Below, one piece after another: positions 26,590 through 35,081 of a stretch of DNA of 64,000 bases. The first letter of the stretch is position 1. Each line of letters opens with the position of its first letter. A program made the translations under genes and the position numbers. Location: positions 124,001 through 188,000 of the forward strand of contig NZ_SGWQ01000010.1 in the NCBI RefSeq assembly GCF_004216555.1, in the 5' to 3' direction. Below the pieces are notes generated by a model. The model had not been told where the DNA came from and did not search any database. It was given only the letters and a program-made list of their open reading frames with translations. This DNA is from Herbihabitans rhizosphaerae (GTDB lineage Bacteria; Actinomycetota; Actinomycetes; Mycobacteriales; Pseudonocardiaceae).

Positions 26590-27024
26590 GTGAGCTCTCA
26601 CCGAAGGCCCGGCCTGGGCGTCCTGGCCGCCCGGCTGCTGTTCGCGGTCCAGGACGAGCTGTACGAGCGTCTGGAACTGGCCGGCCACGGGCGGGTCACC
26701 CGGCTGCACGGCGCGGTCTTCGCCCACCTCGACGAGGACGGCACCCGCACCAGTGAGATCGCGCGCCGGTCGGGGCGTCACAAGCAGGTCATCGGCCGGA
26801 TCGTGGACGACCTGGAAGCGCTCGGGTACGTGGCGCGCCGCTCCGAGGAGACCGACCGCCGCGCGAAGCTGGTGATCCCGACCGACCGAGGGCTCGAGGT
26901 CCTGCGGCTGTCGGACGAGGCCATCGGGGAGATCGAGGCACGCCTGGCCGACGCCCTCGGCGAGGACGTCTACCAGGTCTTCGACCACACCTTCCGCGCC
27001 GTGCTCGACGAGCTGGCCGACTAG
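26590..27024 (+). CDS. MarR-family transcriptional regulator
   Basis: A 144-aa winged-helix protein. Its core reads HLDEDGTRTSEIARRSGRHKQVIGRIVDDLEALGYVARRSEETDRRAKLVIPTDRG (with the recognition helix near residues 66-80 and the wing with DRRAK near 93-97). Flanking helices are for dimerisation. GTG start. It is divergent from the cupin-SnoaL gene across a strong palindrome that it very likely recognises. Such regulators usually release DNA on binding a phenolic or oxidant. Confidence 0.92.
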   Translation: MSSHRRPGLGVLAARLLFAVQDELYERLELAGHGRVTRLHGAVFAHLDEDGTRTSEIARRSGRHKQVIGRIVDDLEALGYVARRSEETDRRAKLVIPTDRGLEVLRLSDEAIGEIEARLADALGEDVYQVFDHTFRAVLDELAD

Positions 27025-27066
27025 CGCCCCGGTGTCCGAAACTTAGCGATCGCTCCGTTCATGTTT

Positions 27067-27094
27067 GGCGTACTTTAGCCCGCGAAAGTACGCC
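27067..27094. terminator. Bidirectional hairpin, repeat family C copy 1
   Basis: GGCGTACTTT (27067-27076) pairs perfectly with AAAGTACGCC (27085-27094) around AGCCCGCG. It lies between the convergent marR and sugar-dehydrogenase genes, 42 bp and 19 bp from their stops. A related hairpin with the same AAAGTACGCC end lies between another convergent pair at 46772-46794. Confidence 0.7.
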
Positions 27095-27113
27095 GGCCAC
27101 GGGGAGGCGCAGG

Positions 27114-28166
27114 TCAGGGCGTGCCGGTGACGCTGAGGATCCGGTCGTCGTCGGGTGCGGGGTCGCCCCGGCCGTCCCGGTTGCTCGTGCCGACCCAGAG
27201 CGCGTCGCCCGGTGCGGCGGCGACCGCGCGCAGCCGGCCGTAGGTCTCGTGCCACAGCCCCCGGGGCTCGCCGACCGTGCCGTCGCCGTTCACCGGGATC
27301 TGCCAGAGCCGCTGGCCGCGCAGGCCCGCCATGTACAGGTGCCCCTGGTAGAAGCCCAGCCCGCTGGGCGAGGCCTCCGCCGTCGACCAGGTGCGCAGCG
27401 GGTTCACGAACCGGTCGTCGGAGCAGGTGCCCTCGCACTCCGGCCAGCCGTAGTTGCCGCCTGGGTTGATCAGGTTCAGCTCGTCCCAGGTGTTCTGGCC
27501 GAACTCGGAGGCGTACATCCGACCACTGTCGTCCCAGGTCAGCCCCTGCACGTTGCGGTGCCCGAGGCTGTACACCAGCGAGCCGGGGGTCGGGTTGTCC
27601 GGCGCGGGCTTGCCGTCCGTCGTCATCCGCAGGATCTTGCCGCCGAGCGAGTCGGGGTTCTGCGCGTTGCCGGTGCTGCCCGCGTCGCCCGCGCCGGCGT
27701 ACAGGTAGCCGTCCGGGCCGAACTCGATCCGGCCGCCGTTGTGGATCGATGCCTTCGGGATGCCGGTGAGGATCGGCTGTGGCTGCTCGCCGAGCACCAG
27801 CTTGGCGATCCGGTTGTCGGACTGGGCGGTGTAGTACACGAAGACCGACTTGTCCTCGGCGTACTTCGGCGAGACGGCGATGCCGAGCAGGCCGCCCTCA
27901 CCGCTCGCGGCCACGTCGGGCACGGTCTGCACGTCGGCGACCTGGCCGTCCCGGATGGACCTGATCTTGGCGGTGTTCCGCTCGGTGAACAGTGCGGAGC
28001 CGTCGGGCAGGAACGCGATCGCCCACGGAACGTTCAACTGGGACGCGACGACCACCGGATCGGCTGCCCGCGGGGGCGCCATCTCCTGGCTGGCCGCCGC
28101 GGCGGGTCCTACTGCGACGGTCGCCGCGGCCACCACGGCCAGCGCGACACCTCGATGTGCACGCAT
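27114..28166 (-). CDS. Secreted PQQ-type sugar dehydrogenase-like protein
   Basis: A 350-aa protein. A signal peptide (MRAHRGVALAVVAAATVAVG ... AAAAS, cleavage near residue 26) precedes a six-bladed beta-propeller of the soluble GSDH/YliI/Asd family. Characteristic segments are LNVPWAIAFLPDGSALFTERN, GGLLGIAVSPKYAED, SIHNGGRIEFGPDGYLYAGAGDAG, GKILRMTTDGK, and SLGHRNVQGLTWDDSGRMYASEFG. Homologues oxidise sugars using PQQ or are cofactor-free; no PQQ synthesis genes occur here. It is a single gene, convergent with marR. Confidence 0.9.
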   Translation of the reverse strand: MRAHRGVALAVVAAATVAVGPAAAASQEMAPPRAADPVVVASQLNVPWAIAFLPDGSALFTERNTAKIRSIRDGQVADVQTVPDVAASGEGGLLGIAVSPKYAEDKSVFVYYTAQSDNRIAKLVLGEQPQPILTGIPKASIHNGGRIEFGPDGYLYAGAGDAGSTGNAQNPDSLGGKILRMTTDGKPAPDNPTPGSLVYSLGHRNVQGLTWDDSGRMYASEFGQNTWDELNLINPGGNYGWPECEGTCSDDRFVNPLRTWSTAEASPSGLGFYQGHLYMAGLRGQRLWQIPVNGDGTVGEPRGLWHETYGRLRAVAAAPGDALWVGTSNRDGRGDPAPDDDRILSVTGTP

Positions 28167-28302
28167 AGTGACTCCTCATTAGCAGGGTGTGGCGTCAGTC
28201 TGCTACGGCCGGATGAGGAGGACAAGCGCTGGAAGTCTGGTTTGACAATGGCCGACCGCCGCGTCGCACGGATCGGCGAAGCGGCGGTCAGCCACTCGAC
28301 AG

Positions 28303-28608
28303 TCAGCGAACCGGCATACCCGGCATGCCCGGCAGCGGCGTGTTCAGCGCGCCACCGACGATTGTCGGAAACGCGCCGGCCCATGCCGCCGAGAGGCCCT
28401 CGGCCGCGCCGGCACCCAGACACGCGCCCGCGTTGTTCCAGGCGTTGAGGTAATCGGCGTTGGTCGGCACGTCATTCGTGTACGTCATCGGGCAGGTCAC
28501 GCCATCGCCACCGGTCCGCTCGTCCGCAGACGCGGTCGAAGCACTTCCGAAGCAGACCAGGCCGGCCGCGGCCAGGGCAATGGCGGATCGAGCTGCGAAC
28601 TTTCGCAT
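28303..28608 (-). CDS. Small secreted protein
   Basis: A 101-aa protein with a clear signal peptide (MRKFAARSAIALAAAGLVCFG ... ASTASA, cleavage near residue 29) and a mature part of ~72 residues with two cysteines (TCPMTY and GACLG) and a Gly/Pro-rich tail (LPGMPGMP). Start ATG 28608 is supported by SD AGGGAG seven bases upstream. No family recognised; the pattern resembles the small two-Cys secreted proteins (chaplin-like in size but not in sequence) of actinomycetes. Confidence 0.8.
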   Translation of the reverse strand: MRKFAARSAIALAAAGLVCFGSASTASADERTGGDGVTCPMTYTNDVPTNADYLNAWNNAGACLGAGAAEGLSAAWAGAFPTIVGGALNTPLPGMPGMPVR

Positions 28609-28986
28609 AGAAACTCCCTGATACGACAACACTTCACAGTTATTCGCGATGAGGGTGGGGTCCCTCGGATGACTATGGGGAGGTCAGAGCCCGTGGGTGC
28701 GAAGGAGGTGGTCCGTGGGAACGGTCGACTCAATTCCGTCCTGCGGGCTCCGACCGTGCGGCGGACCTTCAATCGCGTCCAGAGCGCAGAACACGATGAA
28801 GGAGCCACCGCTGACAATTGCCCATAATCATCAAGGCGGGATGCTGCCAGTCGACGTGTTAACGCGCGGCGCGAGACAAGTGCCATTCCCCCGATGGGAT
28901 AACTGATTCACTCGACCGTGTGCATTAGCGGGTGCGACAACGTCGTCGAGCGCATAGGGTGCCTGGCTTTTCTTGGCTGTCGGGTT
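28609..28986. other. 378-bp gap with one weak ORF
   Basis: Apart from the SD-preceded frame at 28715-28906 and the promoter of the small secreted protein near its left edge, nothing stands out. It is locally lower in GC than the flanks (e.g. CAATTGCCCATAATCATC near 28815), suggesting a promoter region or a gene remnant. Confidence 0.4.
28715..28906 (+). CDS. Possible small ORF, 63 aa
   Basis: GTG 28715 is preceded by GAAGGAGGTG with a 4-nt gap, one of the best SD matches in the window. The product ends MLPVDVLTRGARQVPFPRWDN and has no recognised domain. Codon use is not typical of this genome, so it may be spurious or a remnant. Confidence 0.25.
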   Translation: MGTVDSIPSCGLRPCGGPSIASRAQNTMKEPPLTIAHNHQGGMLPVDVLTRGARQVPFPRWDN

Positions 28987-29838
28987 CTATGTCGACACGA
29001 GCAGATCGGCGATTTCGGCGGGACGAGAGATCGGCGCGAAGTGGCTGCCGTCCACGGTGTGCACGGTGAACGGGTTGTCCGGCACGAGCCGGTCGGCCTC
29101 GGCGATCATGCGGTCCTGCACCTCGGGCGGCACGACCTCGTCGCGGCTGGTGCGGATGTAGCTGCGCGGCACCCGGCCCCAGGTTTTCTCGTCCACCCTG
29201 GCGTCGGCGATGATCACCTGGATCGGCTCGTCCGGCTGGGTGGCGTAGGCCAGCACGGCCGGCACTCGCGCGGCGTCCAGGTCGGCCATGAGCAGCGCGT
29301 GCTGCACCTCCAGCACGCTCGGGTCGCCGGTGCGCGGGTTGGTGCGGGACACGCCGGTGCGGCGCGGGTCGCCGAGGAACGCGGTGGTCCTGGCCCGTGC
29401 GAGCGGGCTGTCCGGCGCGGGATGCGACGGCGCGTAGGACGGCACGGACGCGGAGTCCACGCAGCAGTAGGCGCTCAGGTACACGATTCTGGCCAGCAGG
29501 TCCGGCACGGCGTTGGTCACCCGGGTGACCGTGCTGCCGCCGAGGCTGTGTCCGACCAGCACGACCGGACCGTGCTCGGCGACCCGCCGCACGACGCCGG
29601 TGGTGTGCTCGGCGTAGTCGGCGAGGCTGAGGCCGGCCAGCGGGGACGGCGCGCCGGTGAGCACCCCGGTGTCCTGCGGGCTGTCGTAGCCGGCCGGGAA
29701 CACCGCGTCGAAGCCGTGGCCGGGCAGTTCGACGGGCAGCGCGCGGTGGCCGCGCAGGGCGATCTCGGTGACCAGCGGGTTCCACAGGAACGAGGTCGCG
29801 CCCGAGCCGGTGACCAGGACGAACGTGGGGTCGCTCAA
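28987..29838 (-). CDS. Alpha/beta hydrolase
   Basis: A 283-aa protein. The oxyanion region is LVTGSGATSFLWNPLV, the nucleophile elbow GHSLGGSTV, an Asp lies near IIADARVD, and the C-terminal His in GSHFAPISRP completes the triad. This is close to the EstA/salicylate-esterase-like branch (methyl esterase type). TTG 29838 is chosen because GGAG lies six bases upstream; TTG 29850 is an alternative. No signal peptide. Substrate unknown; it is separated from the following Rv3235-like gene by 40 bp on the same strand. Confidence 0.88.
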   Translation of the reverse strand: MSDPTFVLVTGSGATSFLWNPLVTEIALRGHRALPVELPGHGFDAVFPAGYDSPQDTGVLTGAPSPLAGLSLADYAEHTTGVVRRVAEHGPVVLVGHSLGGSTVTRVTNAVPDLLARIVYLSAYCCVDSASVPSYAPSHPAPDSPLARARTTAFLGDPRRTGVSRTNPRTGDPSVLEVQHALLMADLDAARVPAVLAYATQPDEPIQVIIADARVDEKTWGRVPRSYIRTSRDEVVPPEVQDRMIAEADRLVPDNPFTVHTVDGSHFAPISRPAEIADLLVST

Positions 29839-29878
29839 CAGGTGCTCCAATTAGTCGAGTGTCAACTCCAATAATAGA

Positions 29879-30439
29879 TCAGAGCATCCGGAGGACCGTG
29901 CACCGCCAGCCCCTGCGGGTCAGCTCCACCCGGCCGGCCGCCGCCAGCACCCTGCGCCGGCCGTCGCGAGTGGTCACGTTCACCGTCGCGCACAGTTCGA
30001 TCACGCCGTCGGCCGGCCGGCAGGTGTACAGCGACCGCAACCGGTGCCGGGCGGTCGAGGCGCGCACCCTGGTCAGCAGCGACTCGTACGCCGGGTTGGT
30101 CAGCAGCGTGCGCAACTGGCCGACCGGCCGGTGCCCGTCCAGCACCTCGAGCACGACCGTCATCATCCGGCGCAGCCCCAGGTCGGTCGCGTCCCGGTCG
30201 TCGCGCTCCTGCGACGCCGGCCGCTCGGTGACCGGCAGCACGAGCGTGAGCTGCGGACCGGTCGCCGGGTACAGGTTCGGCCAGTCCTCCTCCGCCGCGT
30301 CCGGGTCGCCGTCGGGCGGCAGCCGCTCGGTGGGCGGCTCGTACTCCGGCAGCGGCCGGATGATCAGCCGAGGGCCCCTGCGCCGCCGGGCGGCGGGTCT
30401 GAAACGTGGTTCGACGGCGTAGGCGAGCGCGGCGGTCAT
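29879..30439 (-). CDS. Rv3235-family protein
   Basis: A 186-aa protein. A Pro/Arg-rich disordered N-terminus (residues 1-75) is followed by a compact C-terminal domain (LRRMMTVVLEVLDGHRPVGQLRTLLTNPAYESLL ... VELTRRGWRCTVLRML). The C-terminal block matches the actinobacterial Rv3235-like family, whose gene also lies near secA in mycobacteria. Function unknown. ATG 30439 was selected; a longer frame to 30514 exists but is low in coding character. Confidence 0.85.
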   Translation of the reverse strand: MTAALAYAVEPRFRPAARRRRGPRLIIRPLPEYEPPTERLPPDGDPDAAEEDWPNLYPATGPQLTLVLPVTERPASQERDDRDATDLGLRRMMTVVLEVLDGHRPVGQLRTLLTNPAYESLLTRVRASTARHRLRSLYTCRPADGVIELCATVNVTTRDGRRRVLAAAGRVELTRRGWRCTVLRML

Positions 30440-30571
30440 GGCGTGTCCCCAGTGTCGGTGTCCCGAATCCGGCGAACAGAACGCGATCACTCTCCGCGTG
30501 GGGACAGCCGCCACCCGTCACGGTGAATCGGCGGGAAACCCACTCGGGCCACACCCCGCCCGTGTAGTGCG

Positions 30572-31339
30572 TCAGCCTCGGCGGCGCACCAGTTCGAAGC
30601 ACAGCACCGCGGCCGCGCTGGCCACGTTCAGCGACTCGACGCCGCCGCTCATCGGGATCGACACCCACCGGTTGACCCGCACGCTCACCTCGTCGGTCAC
30701 CCCGGCCGTCTCGCTGCCGAGCACGAACGCCGCCCGTGCCGGCATCTCCGCGTCGAACACCGACTCCCGCGCGCCCGCGTCCAGCGCGAACAGCGGGTAC
30801 CCGGCGGCGCGCAGTTCGCCGGCCGCCTCCGCCGCCGTGCCGCAGCGCAGCACCGGCGCGTGGAACGCCACCCCGGCCGACGCCTTCACCACCAGCGGGT
30901 CGATGCTCGCCACTCCCCGCCGGGGCACCGCGATCCCGTCCAGCCCCGCGGCCGTCGCGGTGCGCAGGATCATGCCCACATTGGCCGGCGTGGTGATGCC
31001 GTCCAGCAGCAGCACGGTGCGCGGCGGCGCGCCGGACGACAACGCGTCGGACAGCCTACGCATGCGCGGCGCGACCACGTCGGCCAGCACGCCCTGGTCC
31101 TGCTTTCCGTTGCCTGCCAACACTTTCACGCGATGCGCACTGGCTCGCTGGACCGGCACCCCACGGCGGCGCGCGGCGTCGGTGATCTCCGCGGCGCCGG
31201 CTCCGCGCACCGTCTCGGCGAGTACGACCTTGTCCACGTCCAGCGCGGGGTCGTCCAGCGCCTCCAGCACGGGCCTGCGCCCGTACACCGTGACGAAGCG
31301 ATCCTTGGGTGACGTGCCTTCCCTCACGGCACTGAGCAT
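30572..31339 (-). CDS. SpoU/TrmH-family RNA 2'-O-methyltransferase
   Basis: A 255-aa SPOUT methyltransferase. An N-terminal RNA-binding domain (YGRRPVLEALDDPALDVDKVVLAE) precedes the SPOUT core with motif 1 LLDGITTPANVGMILRTATAAG (Asn-Val-Gly-x2-x-R-T), motif 2 FVLGSETAGV and motif 3 VSIPMSGGVESLNVASAAAV, which form the knot that binds SAM. Probable target is rRNA, but the exact nucleotide cannot be read. It diverges from the WS/DGAT gene with only 25 bp between the starts. Confidence 0.93.
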   Translation of the reverse strand: MLSAVREGTSPKDRFVTVYGRRPVLEALDDPALDVDKVVLAETVRGAGAAEITDAARRRGVPVQRASAHRVKVLAGNGKQDQGVLADVVAPRMRRLSDALSSGAPPRTVLLLDGITTPANVGMILRTATAAGLDGIAVPRRGVASIDPLVVKASAGVAFHAPVLRCGTAAEAAGELRAAGYPLFALDAGARESVFDAEMPARAAFVLGSETAGVTDEVSVRVNRWVSIPMSGGVESLNVASAAAVLCFELVRRRG

Positions 31340-31364
31340 CGCACGCGTGTGTCAGGATCGACTC

Positions 31365-32768
31365 ATGGCGGACCGCCTCTCGGCACTCGACGCGTCGTTC
31401 CTGTATCTGTCGGACGACGCGCCAGGAATGAACGTGGGCGGTGTCGCGATCTTCCAGCGGCCGCGATCCGGCCTGGACTACACGCAGATGGTGCAGCTGA
31501 TCGCGTCGCGGCTGTCGCTCGTGCCGCGCTACCGGCAGAAGGTGCTCGGCGTGCCGGGGCATCTCGCGCGCCCGGTGTGGGTCGATGATCCCGACTTCGA
31601 CCTGACGTATCACGTGCGTCGCTCGGCGCTCCCCGAGCCGGGTACCGACGAGGCACTGCACGACCTGGTCGCGCGGCTGATCTCCCGGCCGCTGGACCAC
31701 AGCCGGCCGCTGTGGGAGGCGTACTTCGTCGAGGGGCTGGCCGGCAACAAGGTGGCGCTGGTGACCAAGACGCACCCGGCGCTGGTGGACGGCGTGCGCA
31801 CGATCGACCTCGGTCAGCTCATTCTGGAGCCGTCGCCCGAGGAGGCCGACTCGGACGAGGAGGCGTGGACCCCGCGCCGCTCGCCAAGCGGCACCAAGCT
31901 GGTGCTCGACGCCGTGGCGGAAACCGTGCGCAGCCCCATGGGCGCGCTGGACGGCGTGCGCACCGCCGCCACCGACGCGGTCACCACCGCCCGCAAGGCC
32001 GGCAACGTGCTCGGCGAGCTGGTGTCCGCGCTCGGCACGGCCGCGCGCAAGGCCCCGAGCGGCCCGCTGAACGTGCCGATCTCCCAGCAGCGGCGGTTCG
32101 CCGTGGCGCGGGCGCGGCTGGAGGACCTGCGCGGGGTGCGCGCCGAGCACGGCGGCACGATCAACGACGTGGTGCTCGCGCTGATCACCGGCGCGCTGCG
32201 CACCTGGCTGCTGTCCCGCGGCGAGAGCGTGGACGCGTCCACCACGCTGCGCGCGCTGGTGCCGCTGGCGATCAGGGACGAGCTGGACGGCTCCACCCCG
32301 ACCCTGATCGGCAACAAGGTCAGCCCGCATCTGGTGGACCTGCCGGTCGGCGAGCCGAGTCCGGTGGTGCGGCTGCAGCACGTCGGCCACGCGATGCGGG
32401 CGCACAACTACTCGGGCCGCTCGGTCGCGGCCGGCGCGCTGCTGCGGCTCGGCGGGTTCGCGCCGCCCACGCTGCACTCGCTGGGCGCGCGGGCGGCCGG
32501 GTCGTTCTCCAAGCGGTTCTTCAACCTGGTGGTTACCAACGTGCCTGGCCCGCAGACGCCGGTGTACGCGGGCAACGCGCGCATGGTGGAGATGTTCCCG
32601 GTGATGCCGCTGCTGCCGAACCAGGCGCTGGCGATCGGCGTGACGTCCTACGACGGCGGGGTGTACGTCGGGTTCAACGGCGACCGGGACGCACTGTCCG
32701 ATGTGGACACGCTGGCCAGGATGCTGGAGGAGTCGGTCGAGGAGTTGACGGCTACGGTGGCGGTATGA
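31365..32768 (+). CDS. WS/DGAT-family acyltransferase with altered active-site motif
   Basis: A 467-aa protein of the wax ester synthase/diacylglycerol acyltransferase family, starting ADRLSALDASFLYLSDDAPGMNVGG. The catalytic HHxxxDG motif appears as HPALVDG (KTHPALVDGV, about residues 140-147): the second His, normally the catalytic base, is Pro. The remaining conserved blocks (NDVVLALITGALRTWL, and NLVVTNVPGPQTPVYAGNARM) are present. In mycobacteria a tgs3 gene occupies the same position. Either the fold serves a non-catalytic lipid-binding role or another residue supplies the base. The next gene overlaps by ATGA. Confidence 0.92.
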   Translation: MADRLSALDASFLYLSDDAPGMNVGGVAIFQRPRSGLDYTQMVQLIASRLSLVPRYRQKVLGVPGHLARPVWVDDPDFDLTYHVRRSALPEPGTDEALHDLVARLISRPLDHSRPLWEAYFVEGLAGNKVALVTKTHPALVDGVRTIDLGQLILEPSPEEADSDEEAWTPRRSPSGTKLVLDAVAETVRSPMGALDGVRTAATDAVTTARKAGNVLGELVSALGTAARKAPSGPLNVPISQQRRFAVARARLEDLRGVRAEHGGTINDVVLALITGALRTWLLSRGESVDASTTLRALVPLAIRDELDGSTPTLIGNKVSPHLVDLPVGEPSPVVRLQHVGHAMRAHNYSGRSVAAGALLRLGGFAPPTLHSLGARAAGSFSKRFFNLVVTNVPGPQTPVYAGNARMVEMFPVMPLLPNQALAIGVTSYDGGVYVGFNGDRDALSDVDTLARMLEESVEELTATVAV

Positions 32769-33259
32769 CCCGCGTTTATCTCCCCGCGACCGTGGCGATG
32801 CTGCGTGAGCTGAACGAGAAGGGCGAGCTGGCCGCGGTGAACGGCACGGCGTTCGCGCTCACGCCGGCGCTGCGCGAGTCCTACGCCACCGGATCGGCCG
32901 AGGAGCTGGAGTACGCCGCGATGCTGGACGCCGCGCGGGCGTCGCTGCGGCTGATCGCGGGTGACCCGGACGCGCAGCCCCGGCGGGCGGTGGTGTCCGC
33001 CGACGTGGAGGACGCGACGCTGCGCCCGGACCTGGACAACGCGGTGGTGAAGCTGGCCGGGCCGATCCCGATGGACACGGTGGCCGCGGTGCACCTGGAC
33101 ACCGCCGAGGCCGAGGACGCCGTGCGGGCCGCCGCCGAGGTGGTGGACGCGGCCGATCTCGGCGACCCGGACGCGGAGTTCACCCTCGGCGACGCCGAGG
33201 ACCACGAGCTGGCCTGGTACGCGCGCCAGGAGCTGCCGTTTCTCCTCGAGCTGATGTAG
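32765..33259 (+). CDS. DUF6912-type conserved actinobacterial protein
   Basis: A 164-aa protein starting MTRVYLPATVAMLRELNEKGELA, a block recognised from the mycobacterial Rv3231c-like family linked to tgs3. It is soluble and acidic with no signal. Its start overlaps the WS/DGAT stop (ATGA), so the two are co-translated. Function unknown. The TAG stop is the first base triplet of repeat family B. Confidence 0.85.
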   Translation: MTRVYLPATVAMLRELNEKGELAAVNGTAFALTPALRESYATGSAEELEYAAMLDAARASLRLIAGDPDAQPRRAVVSADVEDATLRPDLDNAVVKLAGPIPMDTVAAVHLDTAEAEDAVRAAAEVVDAADLGDPDAEFTLGDAEDHELAWYARQELPFLLELM

Positions 33260-33287
33260 GCCGCGTCTGACAAACCCATGGTCGCGG
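33257..33287 (+). repeat. Repeat family B, copy 2
   Basis: Thirty-one bases identical to 25544-25574, starting with the TAG stop of the DUF6912-like gene. The sequence continues to GGGTTTCATCGCA, partly inverted relative to GACAAACCC, so a stem can form here as in copy 1. The presumed start codon of the LGFP protein gene lies inside the block. Confidence 0.85.
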
Positions 33288-34123
33288 CCATCGCGGCATC
33301 GGGTTTCATCGCACTGGGGCAGGGGACCGCGGCGGCCGTCGCGGAATGCGCCTACCGCCCGCCGGATCGGACGGCGCAAATGACCAAGTCCGCGATCGAC
33401 GCGCGGTATTCGGCTGATTCACAATTGCGTGCGCTGCTCGGCGCACCGGCCGGCGACGAGGTCGGCGAGGGTATTCGGTACCGCGATTACCAGCGCGGCA
33501 GAATGTACTGGGCGTCCGACACGGGGGCGCGCGAGTCGCACGGCGCGATCCTCGAGAAGTACCTGTCCAAGGGCGGGCACGAGGCGTACGGCGCGCCGGT
33601 CACCGACGAGTGCCCTTCGGCGAACTCGGGGCGGTACAACCACTTCTCGGGTACCTCGGCCAGTGGCGGCACGTCGATCTACTGGCGGGCCGACCTCGGC
33701 GTGAAGCTGGTGTCCGGCCAGGTGCACTGGCTGTGGGAGCACTCGGACTGGGAGCGTGGAACCTACGGTCAGCCGATTACCGACACGCTCCCGACGCGTG
33801 ACCTGAACGGCGAGTACAACGATTTCCTCGGCAATGACGGTGCCGGCGCGTCGATCTACTGGACGCGATTCACCGGCGTGCACGGAGTCAAGGGCGCGAT
33901 TCGCGACCGGTGGCTCGCCATGGACGCGGAGAAATCATTCCTCGGTTACCCGACGTCCGACGAACTCGACACAACGAGCGGCAAGCGCTCCAATTTCCAG
34001 GGCGGTTACGTGACCTGGAACCGTGCCACCGGCGAGGTCGTCGCGCGTCTCTGGTATCGCACACGCAGCACCCCGGCGGGCGTCAGGACAGTGGACCGGT
34101 GTGCTGCTCGATCCAGGATTTGA
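33278..34123 (+). CDS. LGFP-repeat secreted protein with atypical start
   Basis: A 281-aa frame. A short hydrophobic N-terminus (VAAIAASGFIALGQGTAAAVA) precedes about four LGFP-type repeats (LGAPAGDE, YGAPVTDE, YGQPITDT, LGYPTSDE), each ~50 residues with Tyr-Trp motifs (IYWRADLG, IYWTRFTG). LGFP repeats anchor mycolyltransferases and hydrolases to the cell wall. The start is doubtful: ATG 33278 lies in repeat family B, has no Shine-Dalgarno and lacks the basic n-region of a signal peptide, suggesting the 5' end was replaced. The C-terminal residues run 41 bp into the convergent protease gene. Confidence 0.75.
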   Translation: MVAAIAASGFIALGQGTAAAVAECAYRPPDRTAQMTKSAIDARYSADSQLRALLGAPAGDEVGEGIRYRDYQRGRMYWASDTGARESHGAILEKYLSKGGHEAYGAPVTDECPSANSGRYNHFSGTSASGGTSIYWRADLGVKLVSGQVHWLWEHSDWERGTYGQPITDTLPTRDLNGEYNDFLGNDGAGASIYWTRFTGVHGVKGAIRDRWLAMDAEKSFLGYPTSDELDTTSGKRSNFQGGYVTWNRATGEVVARLWYRTRSTPAGVRTVDRCAARSRI

Positions 34124-34856
34124 AGTGCGGCACGCTGTTGTAGACCGATGGGGCGCTGGCGCATACCGGGAAGAAGCCGCCGAGGCGACTGGTGGTGCCG
34201 CCGAGTTGCCAGCGGCCGTCCACCTTGACCACGAGCGGGCCACCGGAGTCGCCGAAGCAGGCGCCCTTGGCGGACTGATCGCCGACGCACAGCTCGGCCT
34301 GCGGGTCCAGTAGGGCGCATCCGGTCACCAGCTTGGTGTCCAGCTCCTGCAGTTGCTGGGGCGGTTCGCCGCAGCCTCGGGTCGGGCAGGTGAGGCCGTG
34401 GCCCATGATCCGCACGGCGGCGCCGGTGTCCAGCGGTTCGGACGTGATGCCGACCGGCGCGCCCGTGGCGGGCTTGGCCAGTTTGATCAGGCCGAAGTCG
34501 CTGCCGGGGCCGGGATTGTCGCTGCCAGGGCCCGGCACGACCTTCTCGATCGCGATCTCCTCGCCACTGGTCAGTTCGGTGCCGCCCACGCGCACCGAAT
34601 TCGGGTGGGCCATCGTGATGCAATGCTTGGCCGTCGCCAGCCATTGCGGAGTAATCAGCGCCGCACCGCAGCGGAACTTCCCGCCCTCCAACAGCTTTGT
34701 GTAGAAGGAGTAGTCCTCCGACGCGGGCTTGCCACCGATGATCCGTGGCTGGACGTCGTCGGAAGCGTTGTCGGACGCGGCGCCGGCGGCACCGACGAGC
34801 GTTGCCGTCAGCGCGAGTGCGATGCCGGTTGCCGAGGCTATGATGCGAAACCGCAT
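34083..34856 (-). CDS. Secreted trypsin-family (S1A) serine protease
   Basis: A 257-aa preproenzyme. The signal peptide has its cleavage near residue 27, and a short propeptide ends at Arg38 before IIGG. The triad is His78 (ATAKHC), Asp120 (SDFGLI) and Ser204 (GDSGGP). The position equivalent to chymotrypsin 189 reads as Gly (KGACFGDSGGP), so an elastase/chymotrypsin-like rather than trypsin-like preference is expected. Six cysteines fit two or three disulfides. It is convergent with the LGFP gene. Confidence 0.93.
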   Translation of the reverse strand: MRFRIIASATGIALALTATLVGAAGAASDNASDDVQPRIIGGKPASEDYSFYTKLLEGGKFRCGAALITPQWLATAKHCITMAHPNSVRVGGTELTSGEEIAIEKVVPGPGSDNPGPGSDFGLIKLAKPATGAPVGITSEPLDTGAAVRIMGHGLTCPTRGCGEPPQQLQELDTKLVTGCALLDPQAELCVGDQSAKGACFGDSGGPLVVKVDGRWQLGGTTSRLGGFFPVCASAPSVYNSVPHFKSWIEQHTGPLS

Positions 34857-35081
34857 CGGCGGACCCCTTTCGTTGCCTGGTTCCCCGGCAGGGTGGCGGG
34901 CCGTGCTCGGACGTCACATCGTGCGAACCACGTAGCGGGCTACGTAGCCGGCCGCCAGCATCGAGAAATTTGTCACCGGGCTACGAAGAACCACCCGGTC
35001 GAGTACATGCCATGGAGCAGGAACGGCCACGGCCGTAAGGTTTTACCGCAGTGCGTTCTCAGTGCGGAGAAAGGAATCGAC

